Assembly (NCBI GenBank): GCA_963723595.1
Contig: CAVRRQ010000002.1
Span: 806,001-870,000 of the forward strand
Direction: 5' to 3'
Origin: RYN-230 sp963723595
GTDB lineage: Bacteria; Actinomycetota; Actinomycetes; Streptosporangiales; Streptosporangiaceae
DNA length: 64,000 nucleotides
A model generated the notes under the pieces. It saw only the letters and a list, made by a program, of their open reading frames with translations, searched no databases and was not told the origin of the DNA. Below, one piece after another: positions 43,240-50,180 of the stretch (position 1 is the stretch's first letter; the number at the start of each line of letters is the position of its first letter). The position numbers and the translations under genes were made by a program.

Positions 43240-44478
43240 ATGGCAGATAACCGGGTTCTGGGCATCGTGCTGGCGGGCGGGGCCGGCAAGCGGCTGGCGC
43301 CGCTGACGGCCGACCGGGCCAAGCCGGCCGTGCCGTTCGGCGGCATGTACCGGCTGGTCAACTTCGCGCTGTCCAACCTGGTCAACGCCGGGATCCTGCG
43401 GATCGCCGTGCTCACCCAGTACAAGAGCCACAGCCTGGACCGGCACATCTCCACCACCTGGCGGATGAGCACGCTGCTCGGCAACTACGTGACACCCGTG
43501 CCCGCCCAGCAGCGGCTCGGCCCGCACTGGTACACCGGGTCGGCGGACGCGATCTACCAGTCGCTGAACCTGATCTACGACGAGAAGCCCGACCTGGTCA
43601 TCGTGTTCGGCGCGGATCACGTCTACCGGATGGACCCGCGGCAGATGATCGACGAGCACTGCGACCACGGGGCCGGGGTGACCGTCGCGGCCATCCCGGT
43701 GCCGCGGATGGAGGCCACCGCGTTCGGCGTGATCCAGGCGGGCGCGGACGGGCACACGCTCGAGGCGTTCCTGGAGAAGCCGGCCGACCCGCCCCCGCTG
43801 CCCGGCCGCCCCGACGAGGCCTATGCGTCGATGGGCAACTACCTGTTCTCCACCGACGTGCTGGTCGAGGCGCTGCGCAAGGACGCCGCCAACCCGAACA
43901 GCCGCCACGATATGGGCGGCGACATCATCCCGATGCTGGTGGACGAGGGCTGCGCGCACGTCTACGACTTCATGACCAACAAGGTGCCCGGGGCGAGCGA
44001 CCGTGACGCGGGGTACTGGCGCGACGTCGGCACGCTGGATTCCTACTTCGAGGCGCACATGGATCTGTGCGCGATCCATCCCGTGTTCAATCTCTATAAC
44101 GACCGGTGGCCGATCCTGACCAACGTGCCGAGCCTTCCCCCGGCGAAGTTCGTGCACGACTCCGGCGACCGGGTCGGCCGCGCGGTGGACAGCCTGGTCA
44201 GCAACGGCGTCATCGTATCCGGCGGCCTGGTCCGTGAGTCCGTGCTCTCCCCCGGCGTGCGGGTCAACAGCTGGTCAACCGTGGAGCGGTCGGTGATCCT
44301 GCACAACACGATCATCGGCCGGCACGCCGTGGTCAGGGACGCGATCCTGGACAAGAACGTCACCGTGCCCGAGGGCGTCACGATCGGCGTGGACAAGGAC
44401 CATGACCGGGAACGCGGCTTCGCGGTCTCCGACACCGGCATCACCGTGGTCGGCAAGAGCCAGAAAGTGACGGTCTGA
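43240..44478 (+). CDS. glgC: Glucose-1-phosphate adenylyltransferase (ADP-glucose pyrophosphorylase)
   Basis: 412 residues from MADNRVLGIVLAGGAGKRLAPLT. It makes ADP-glucose from glucose 1-phosphate and ATP. Motifs: the pyrophosphorylase GGAGKRL loop, RAKPAVPFGGMYRLVNFALSN, GSADAIYQ, FGADHVYRMD and the substrate Lys in FLEKPAD; the C-terminal left-handed beta-helix has VLSPGVRVNSWSTVERSVI. ATG 43240 has a GGGTGGGAG site; ATG 43219 overlaps pgm and adds seven residues. Confidence 0.96.
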   Translation: MADNRVLGIVLAGGAGKRLAPLTADRAKPAVPFGGMYRLVNFALSNLVNAGILRIAVLTQYKSHSLDRHISTTWRMSTLLGNYVTPVPAQQRLGPHWYTGSADAIYQSLNLIYDEKPDLVIVFGADHVYRMDPRQMIDEHCDHGAGVTVAAIPVPRMEATAFGVIQAGADGHTLEAFLEKPADPPPLPGRPDEAYASMGNYLFSTDVLVEALRKDAANPNSRHDMGGDIIPMLVDEGCAHVYDFMTNKVPGASDRDAGYWRDVGTLDSYFEAHMDLCAIHPVFNLYNDRWPILTNVPSLPPAKFVHDSGDRVGRAVDSLVSNGVIVSGGLVRESVLSPGVRVNSWSTVERSVILHNTIIGRHAVVRDAILDKNVTVPEGVTIGVDKDHDRERGFAVSDTGITVVGKSQKVTV

Positions 44479-44480
44479 CC

Positions 44481-45656
44481 GTGGCCGGCGATCCCCCCGG
44501 GCCGGCCCGGGCGGACCGGCTCAGGGTGGCCCTGCTCACCCGCGAGTATCCGCCCGAGGTGTACGGCGGCGCGGGGGTGCACGTCACCTACCTGGCCCGG
44601 GAACTGGCCGGGCTGGTCAACGTGACCGTGCACTGCGAGGGCGGGGACCGGCCCGGGGCCGTGGCCCACCGGCCCTGGGAACTGCTGGCCGGGACCAACC
44701 AGGCGCTGGCCACGATCTCCACCGACCTGTCCATGACCGCCGCGGTGGGCGGCGCGGACCTGGTGCACTCGCACACCTGGTACGCCAACCTCGCCGGGCA
44801 CCTGGCCTCGCTGCTGTACGGGATCCCGCACGTGATGACGGTGCACTCGCTGGAGCCGCTGCGGCCGTGGAAGGCGGAGCAGCTCGGGGGCGGGTACGCC
44901 CTGTCCAGCTGGTGCGAGCGGGTGGCGGTCGAGTCCGCGGCCGCGGTCATCGCGGTGTCCGAGGGAATGCGGGAGGACGTGCTGGCCGCCTACCCGGCGG
45001 TGCACCCCGGCCGGATCCGGGTCATCCGGAACGGGATCGACACCCAGGAGTACGCCCCGGACCCCGCGACCGGGGTGCTGCAGCGCTACGGGGTCAACCC
45101 GGGCCGGCCGACGGTGATCTTCGTCGGGCGGATCACCCGGCAGAAAGGTGTCCCGGTCCTGCTCCGCGCGGCCGCCAGCCTGCCGCCAGAGGCGCAGCTG
45201 GTGCTGTGCGCCGGCCAGCCGGACACGCCCGAGCTGGCCGGCGAGGTGACGGGGCTGGTGGCGAGCCTGCAGGCGGCCCGGACCGGGGTGATCTGGATCC
45301 CGGAGATGCTGGCCAAGCCCGAGGTCATCCAGCTGCTCAGCCACGCCACGGTGTTCGCCTGCCCGTCGCTGTACGAGCCGCTGGGCATCGTCAACCTGGA
45401 GGCGATGGCCTGCGGCACGGCGGTGGTGGCCTCGCGGGTCGGCGGCATCCCCGAGGTGGTCGCCGACGGGGAAACCGGGCTGCTGGTCCCGGCGGACGAC
45501 CCGGCCGCGCTGGCGCACGCTCTGAACGCCGTGATCAGCGACCCCGGGCGGGCGGACGCCATGGGGGCGGCGGGCCGCAAGCGGGCCGCGGCCGAGTTCG
45601 GCTGGGACGCGATCGCCGCGCAGACCGCGGCGCTGTACGCCGAGCTCACCAGCTGA
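44481..45656 (+). CDS. glgM: Actinobacterial GlgA/GlgM: ADP-glucose-dependent glycogen synthase or maltose-1-phosphate synthase
   Basis: 391 residues, GT4 GT-B fold. LRVALLTREYPPEVYGGAGVHVTYLAREL is the ADP-glucose loop; LVHSHTWYANLAGHLASLLYGIPHVMTVHSLEPLRPWK and SSWCERVAVESAAAVIAVSEGMR follow; FVGRITRQKGVPVLL and PSLYEPLGIVNLEAMACGTAVVASRVGG (E-x7-E) form the donor site. In mycobacteria the orthologue (GlgM) makes maltose 1-phosphate; that activity is inferred here. It starts 2 bp after glgC, completing the pgm-glgC-glgM operon. Confidence 0.9.
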   Translation: MAGDPPGPARADRLRVALLTREYPPEVYGGAGVHVTYLARELAGLVNVTVHCEGGDRPGAVAHRPWELLAGTNQALATISTDLSMTAAVGGADLVHSHTWYANLAGHLASLLYGIPHVMTVHSLEPLRPWKAEQLGGGYALSSWCERVAVESAAAVIAVSEGMREDVLAAYPAVHPGRIRVIRNGIDTQEYAPDPATGVLQRYGVNPGRPTVIFVGRITRQKGVPVLLRAAASLPPEAQLVLCAGQPDTPELAGEVTGLVASLQAARTGVIWIPEMLAKPEVIQLLSHATVFACPSLYEPLGIVNLEAMACGTAVVASRVGGIPEVVADGETGLLVPADDPAALAHALNAVISDPGRADAMGAAGRKRAAAEFGWDAIAAQTAALYAELTS

Positions 45657-45772
45657 CGCAGGTCCGGCCGGCCCGCCGCGGGAGCGTCCTGTCCCAAATT
45701 GAGACCACCAGGTGCGGGCAATGAACAAGTATCGGACAAGTCTTGGTGGTGACACACGTAGCGGGAGCAGCC

Positions 45773-46240
45773 GTGGGCGACGCAGCAGGCACTTCAGGCA
45801 CGGGGAGCACCTTCCGGCTGATGTACCGCAGCCGGAACATGATCCCGGCGGACCAGCGCAGGGCCGAACTCGGCCCGTTGTTCAGTACGGCCCGGTCGAA
45901 CAACAAGAAGCAGCAGATCACCGGGGCCCTGCTGATCTACGACGACTGGTTCGCCCAGGTGCTGGAGGGTGCGGAAGGCCCGGTCCGGGCGCTGTTCGCC
46001 ACGATCGAGGCCGATCCGCGGCACGAGAACATCTCCGTGATCCAGTCCGGGACGGCCGGGGAGCGGCTGTTCTCCCGGTGGGCCATGGCCCGGGTCTCCG
46101 AGGACGGCGAGCCGGACATCCGGCTCATCGCCCACGCGGACGGGATCGCCCCCGCGATGAGCCGGGGCACCAGCCCCGAGCAGGAAGCGGTGCTGGACAT
46201 CATGCGCGCGGCCACCCGGGGTGACGCGCACGCGCAGTGA
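45773..46240 (+). CDS. BLUF-domain blue-light (FAD) photoreceptor
   Basis: 155 residues, a single BLUF domain. STFRLMYRSRN carries the chromophore-contacting Tyr; ARSNNKKQQITGALLIYDDWFAQVLEGAEGPVRALFATIEADPRHENI carries the Asn and the Gln in AQVLEG that define the photoactive triad; ERLFSRWAMARV has the Trp and Met positions. No output domain is attached, so it is a short BLUF that signals through a partner. GTG 45773 has GCGGGAG six bases before it. It follows the glycogen operon but is probably a separate transcription unit. Confidence 0.9.
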   Translation: MGDAAGTSGTGSTFRLMYRSRNMIPADQRRAELGPLFSTARSNNKKQQITGALLIYDDWFAQVLEGAEGPVRALFATIEADPRHENISVIQSGTAGERLFSRWAMARVSEDGEPDIRLIAHADGIAPAMSRGTSPEQEAVLDIMRAATRGDAHAQ

Positions 46241-46331
46241 GCGGAGCGAGCAGTGGGCCCTGCGCACAGTGGGTAAGCAGAGTGGCTAAGCAGAGTCGCT
46301 AATCCGTGCCCAGCGAGGCGCGACCAGTACG

Positions 46332-46374
46332 CGCGCTGACCGGCGCGGCGGGCCAGCTTCCGCCGGTCAGCGCG
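46332..46374. terminator. Perfect 14-bp bidirectional terminator hairpin
   Basis: CGCGCTGACCGGCG (46332-46345) pairs perfectly with CGCCGGTCAGCGCG (46361-46374) around a 15-base loop. It lies between the convergent BLUF and hydroquinone-reductase genes, with the right arm covering the latter's last codons. Confidence 0.8.
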
Positions 46375-47383
46375 TCCCCGGACCGCACTCTGCGGCACCG
46401 GAAAGGGCCACCCTCTGCTGCGGGGCGTCCCAGTCCAGGACCGGCCCGGCCGGCACGATCCGCAGCGGGTTGAGCTGCGGATGAGTCCCGTAGTAGTGCC
46501 GTTTGATGTGGTCGGAGTCCGTGGTGCCGCGGAACGCCGGGATCGAGTACAGGTCCCGCGCGTACGGCCACAGGTGCGGGTAGTCGGCCAGGCGGCGCAG
46601 GTTGGCCTTGAAGTGGGTGACGTACACCGCGTCGAACCGGGCCAGCGTCACCCAGAGCCGCACGTCCGCCTCGGTGAGCGAGTCACCGAACAGATACCGC
46701 TGGGTGGCCAGGCGCTGGTCAAGGTCGTCCAGGGTGGCGAACAGGGCGGCCACCGCGCTGTCGTACGCCTCCTGTGAGGTGGCGAACCCGCAGCGGTACA
46801 CGCCGTTGTTGACGGTGGCGTAGATCCGCTCGTTCAGTGCGTCGATCTCCGGCCGCAGCGCGGCCGGGTACAGGTCGAAGGCCGGGTCGGCCCAGCGGCC
46901 GAACTGCGTCTCCAGGTCGATGGTGATGTCGGGGAAATTGTTGCTGACGATCTGGCCGGTTCCGGTGTCCCAGAGCACCGGCACCGACACGTGCCCGTCG
47001 TAGCCCGGCTCGGTGGCCTGGTAGGCGTCCCGGAGCAGGGTGAAGCCGTTCACCGGGTCCCGCGTGTAACCGGGGCCCTCCCGGAAGGCCCAGCCCCGCC
47101 CGTCCCGGACCGGGTCAACCACCGACATCGACACCACGTCCTCCAGGCCCAGCAGCGCGCGGACGATGGCCGAGCGGTGGGCCCACGGGCAGGCGAGCGA
47201 GATGTACAGGTGGTAGCGGCCGGCCTCGGCGGGGAAGCCGGTGGACCCGTCCGCGCTCACCCGGCCCTGGAACTGGTAAAGCGGGCGGACGAAAGCGCCG
47301 TCCGCCCGCGGCGGGGCCTTCACGCGGTAGTCGCCATAGGTCTCGAAGTCGGCCGCGCTGGCCACGGCGGCGGCAGTGGTCAT
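46367..47383 (-). CDS. Glutathionyl-hydroquinone reductase-like protein (Xi-class GST, YqjG/ECM4 family)
   Basis: 338 residues. The thioredoxin-fold part has YHLYISLACPWAHRSAIVRALLGL with the catalytic Cys in CPWA; VSVPVLWDTGTGQIVSNNFPDI and the helical domain YLFGDSLTEADVRLWVTLARFDAVYVTHFK are typical of the Xi class. It reduces glutathionyl- (or other thiol-) hydroquinones. Actinomycetes use mycothiol rather than glutathione, so the native thiol is uncertain. ATG 47383 with GGAAGGG upstream. Confidence 0.92.
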   Translation of the reverse strand: MTTAAAVASAADFETYGDYRVKAPPRADGAFVRPLYQFQGRVSADGSTGFPAEAGRYHLYISLACPWAHRSAIVRALLGLEDVVSMSVVDPVRDGRGWAFREGPGYTRDPVNGFTLLRDAYQATEPGYDGHVSVPVLWDTGTGQIVSNNFPDITIDLETQFGRWADPAFDLYPAALRPEIDALNERIYATVNNGVYRCGFATSQEAYDSAVAALFATLDDLDQRLATQRYLFGDSLTEADVRLWVTLARFDAVYVTHFKANLRRLADYPHLWPYARDLYSIPAFRGTTDSDHIKRHYYGTHPQLNPLRIVPAGPVLDWDAPQQRVALSGAAECGPGTR

Positions 47384-47402
47384 GACACCCTTCCCGGTCT
47401 CT

Positions 47403-47501
47403 CTACATCTGGCGCATCTTCACGTACCGGATGATGTCATCGCGGTTGGCGACGGCGACGCCGAGTACGGTCGCAGCGATCACGGCAGCCAGCAGTTTCA
47501 T
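47403..47501 (-). CDS. Small single-helix membrane peptide (32 residues)
   Basis: MKLLAAVIAATVLGVAVANRDDIIRYVKMRQM. One hydrophobic helix, then a charged RDDIIRYVKMR end. This type of tiny protein recurs in actinobacteria. ATG 47501 has GGGGGA upstream; the longer frame to 47627 lacks homology. Function unknown. Confidence 0.6.
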   Translation of the reverse strand: MKLLAAVIAATVLGVAVANRDDIIRYVKMRQM

Positions 47502-47641
47502 GGCGATCCCCCAGTTCCGCGCGGGGCGCGGCCGGATGTTGTCCAGGCAGCCAGGACGGACGGCCTCGAAACCTGCCATACCCGCCGGGGATGGTTCGAA
47601 TGCCCCGCGAGGCGAGCGGAGTGCCACCTCCCGGGCCCGGG

Positions 47642-48232
47642 TCAGACCGCCGCCGTCCCGATCAGGCCGTCCCGGGTGACCAGGGCGGCCAGATCCTCCT
47701 CGGCCAGGTCGTCCGTGCCCGGTGGGCGGACGGGCAGGACCAGGAAGCGGTTCTCGGCGCTCGCGTCCCAGACCACGATCTGGGTGTCCGCCGGAAGCCG
47801 CAACCCGAACTCGGCCAGCACCGCGCGCGGCTCGCGGACCGCTCGTGAGCGGTAGGCCAGGCTCTTGTACCAGCTGGGCGAGGGACCGAGCAGCGACACC
47901 GGATAGCAGGAGCAGAGCGTGCAGACGATCATGTTGTGCGTGCCCGGGGTGTTCGCCACCACCTTCAGCCGGTACCCGCTGCCCGAGTGCGCGGTATCGA
48001 AGCCCAGCTCGGCCGCGGCCGCGTTCCCGTCCGCGAGGAGCCGGCCCGCGTAGCCGGGATCGGCCCAGGCCCGGGCCACGATCCGGGACCCGTTCAGCGG
48101 CGAGGCGTTCGCGTACAGCCGGGCCAGCGTGGCGTCCAGTTCCGCGTCCGTGGCCAGCCCGGCGGCGATCACCCGCTCCTCCAGCTGGCGCACCCGGACG
48201 GCCGCCGGCTGCTCGGCGTGACCCGCTCCCAT
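47642..48232 (-). CDS. Nitrile hydratase alpha-type subunit (cobalt-type metal site)
   Basis: 196 residues. NTPGTHNMIVCTLCSCYPVSLLGPSPSWYKSLAYRSRAVREPRAVL contains the CTLCSC claw; Thr rather than Ser in the motif is the mark of cobalt-type enzymes. The Trp usually after CYP is Val here. Hydrates nitriles to amides with the beta-type ORFs upstream. Starts in a TGATG overlap with the preceding ORF, so it is coupled. The divergence of the claw's flank and the three-ORF layout leave thiocyanate hydrolase or toyocamycin-type nitrile hydratase as alternatives. Confidence 0.9.
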   Translation of the reverse strand: MGAGHAEQPAAVRVRQLEERVIAAGLATDAELDATLARLYANASPLNGSRIVARAWADPGYAGRLLADGNAAAAELGFDTAHSGSGYRLKVVANTPGTHNMIVCTLCSCYPVSLLGPSPSWYKSLAYRSRAVREPRAVLAEFGLRLPADTQIVVWDASAENRFLVLPVRPPGTDDLAEEDLAALVTRDGLIGTAAV

Positions 48233-48501
48233 CAGCCGGCCTCCTCCAGGTAGGACTCCCACAGGTCCACGACGACCCAGTGCGTCCCGCTGCCCCACAG
48301 CGCGGCGGCGGGGAACCGCACCGAGTAGACGGTCTCGACCCGGGCCGGCGTGATCCCCTGGGCCCGGTCGTCGGGCAGCGGCCACCGCCCCGCCGCCTCG
48401 ACTACCTCCCCGGTCTGACCGCGCACGTAAGCCGGCAGCCGGGTGTGGTGGTCCGGGTCGGCCAGCCGGGCCCGGACCCGGGTGCCCGGGCGCAGGGTCA
48501 A
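48232..48501 (-). CDS. Nitrile hydratase beta-type subunit, C-terminal (SH3-like) part
   Basis: 89 residues starting at a TTG that overlaps the previous stop (TTGA). RPGTRVRARLADPDHHTRLPAYVRGQTGEVVEA and YSVRFPAAALWG, WVVVDLWESYLEEAG match the C-terminal barrel of NHase beta. It ends in TGATG with the alpha gene. A separate ORF, as in toyocamycin nitrile hydratase and thiocyanate hydrolase, not a frameshift: both its ends are coupled overlaps. Confidence 0.85.
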   Translation of the reverse strand: MTLRPGTRVRARLADPDHHTRLPAYVRGQTGEVVEAAGRWPLPDDRAQGITPARVETVYSVRFPAAALWGSGTHWVVVDLWESYLEEAG

Positions 48502-48827
48502 CCACCCTCCCGGTCCGCGAGCCCCTGACCAGCCAGGGGAGCGTCGTCAGCCAGCAGGGCCTGGTCCGCTAGCAGGGCCTTCTCCGCCAGGAGCGTCTCG
48601 ATCGCTTGCAGCCAGCGTTCGTAGTAGCTCAGCCCGAGATACTCCTGGGGCGGGATCCGCTCGATGGCGTCCCGGAACTCATCCCCGCTGTACAGGCCCC
48701 GCGCCCGGAGCACGCCACTCAGCGCGTAGACCCGGGCCTCCCAGTCGTGCTCGAAGGGCAGCCCGTCCCCGCCCAGCGGGACGGGACCGAACCCGGTCTG
48801 CCCGCCGATGTCGTGCGCCCGGCTCAC
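48498..48827 (-). CDS. Nitrile hydratase beta-type subunit, N-terminal part
   Basis: 109 residues from GTG 48827: SRAHDIGGQTGFGPVPLGGDGLPFEHDWEARVYALSGVL, then LSYYERWLQAIETLLAEKALL. These are the conserved HDIGG and YYERW regions of NHase beta. It ends in ...ADREGG after a Leu/Ala/Asp stretch with repeated LLAD units. Stop overlaps the start of the C-terminal ORF. The frame extends upstream to 48965 without homology. Confidence 0.85.
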   Translation of the reverse strand: MSRAHDIGGQTGFGPVPLGGDGLPFEHDWEARVYALSGVLRARGLYSGDEFRDAIERIPPQEYLGLSYYERWLQAIETLLAEKALLADQALLADDAPLAGQGLADREGG

Positions 48828-49166
48828 GCCCTGCCCGCCAATCCTGCCTGCCAATCCCGCTGTCGCGGTCGTCCCGCCCGGCCCAGGCCGCGCGGTGAGC
48901 TGGCGGGTCCCGGGGAGTGACAAAGAGGGAACGTCTGCGCGGCCAAGGCCAACCTGCGCGGCCACTTCACACCCTCAGCAGTGGCTCTTCGGTCAGTCAT
49001 CGGCCCGGGACCCGCTTGAACGTTACCTCGGCTACCGGCGCGCCGGAAGAGTTCCCGGGGGCAACAGTTGATGAGGGCCCGCGGCAGCTGCCGCCGCTGC
49101 CGGGGAAGGCTTCCGCGCGGCCGCCCGTTGTAGCTGACCGTGGCCGCGGAGATCTGGAGGATTCGG

Positions 49167-49820
49167 ATGCAGGTTGAGGTCTGGGCGGATGTCATCTGCC
49201 CCTGGTGCGGGCTGGGCACCCACCGGCTGGAGGCGGCGCTGGAGCGTTTCCCGCACCGCGAGGAGGTGCAGGTGACCCACCATTCCTTCCAGCTGGACCC
49301 GGGCGCGCCGCCAGGATCGAGTGAGCCGGTCCGGGACATGCTCAGGAACAAGGGCCTGGACGACGGGCAGATCGACGCGATGACCCAGCGGGTCGAGGGC
49401 CTGGCCGACGCCGAGGGCCTGCGCCCTTACCACGTCCTGGACAACCGGGTGGGCAGCACCGCCCTCACCCACGAACTGCTGGCGTACGCGGCTGGCCAGG
49501 GTAAGCAGGCCGAGGCGTGGCACCGCCTGTTCACCGCCTACTTCGGCGAGGCGCGGCCCATCTTCTCGGTGGACGACCTGGTCAGCCTGGCCGCTGAGAT
49601 CGGCCTGGATCCGGAGGATGCGCGGGAGGCACTGCTGTCCCGCCGGTATGCGGACCGCGTGGCGGACGAGGGCCGGGAAGCGGCCGAGCTGGGCGCGACC
49701 GGCGTCCCGTTCTTCGTGATCGACCGCCGCTACGGCGTGGCCGGCGCCCAGCCGGTGGACACGCTCCTGGCGGCCCTGCAGCGGGCCTGGGACGAGCGGC
49801 TGGTGCCGGGCCGCCCCTGA
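49167..49820 (+). CDS. DsbA-family (FrnE-like) thiol oxidoreductase
   Basis: 217 residues. VEVWADVICPWCGLGTHRLEAAL has the CPWC active site of the FrnE/DsbA-like 2-hydroxychromene-2-carboxylate isomerase-type fold; GSTALTHELLAYAAGQGK and GATGVPFFVIDRRYGVAGAQPVDTLLAAL (cis-Pro loop) complete it. ATG 49167 follows TGGAGGA at good spacing. No signal peptide, so it is cytosolic. Monocistronic: two hairpins follow directly. Confidence 0.92.
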   Translation: MQVEVWADVICPWCGLGTHRLEAALERFPHREEVQVTHHSFQLDPGAPPGSSEPVRDMLRNKGLDDGQIDAMTQRVEGLADAEGLRPYHVLDNRVGSTALTHELLAYAAGQGKQAEAWHRLFTAYFGEARPIFSVDDLVSLAAEIGLDPEDAREALLSRRYADRVADEGREAAELGATGVPFFVIDRRYGVAGAQPVDTLLAALQRAWDERLVPGRP

Positions 49821-49834
49821 CTTCCCTGATCAGG

Positions 49835-49925
49835 CCATCCCGGGCCCGTTCGGCGGCCCCTACCCCCCAGCGAATGCCGAACGGGACCGGGATGGGTGTC
49901 CCCACGCCCGCGCCAGGCGTGGGGA
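49835..49925 (+). terminator. Two consecutive hairpins downstream of the DsbA-like gene
   Basis: First: 20-base arms at 49835-49854 and 49876-49895, 19 of 20 pairing, 21-base loop. Second: TCCCCACGCC (49899-49908) and GGCGTGGGGA (49916-49925), perfect, 7-base loop, followed by CGTTTCGT. The second is a good intrinsic-type terminator. The region up to 50180 holds nothing else. Confidence 0.75.
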
Positions 49926-50180
49926 CGTTTCGTACCCCCTCACCCGGGGCCACCCGCACAACCCGGGGCGGGCCAGGCCCCGGTGCCTAGTGTCCGGGGC
50001 GCCCCGGCCTCGCGCAGCGGCGCCGGTAACCCTCGGACAAGGTCGGACAGCCTGGTCACCGGCCCTGATTTGACGGATTCCCTCGCAGGTGTCAACTCAC
50101 CGCGTCCCCCAGGAGTCATGCAGACACGGGACGGCGAGCAATCACCGGGCCCGTGGCTGTTAATCCAGAGGGGGGATGAC

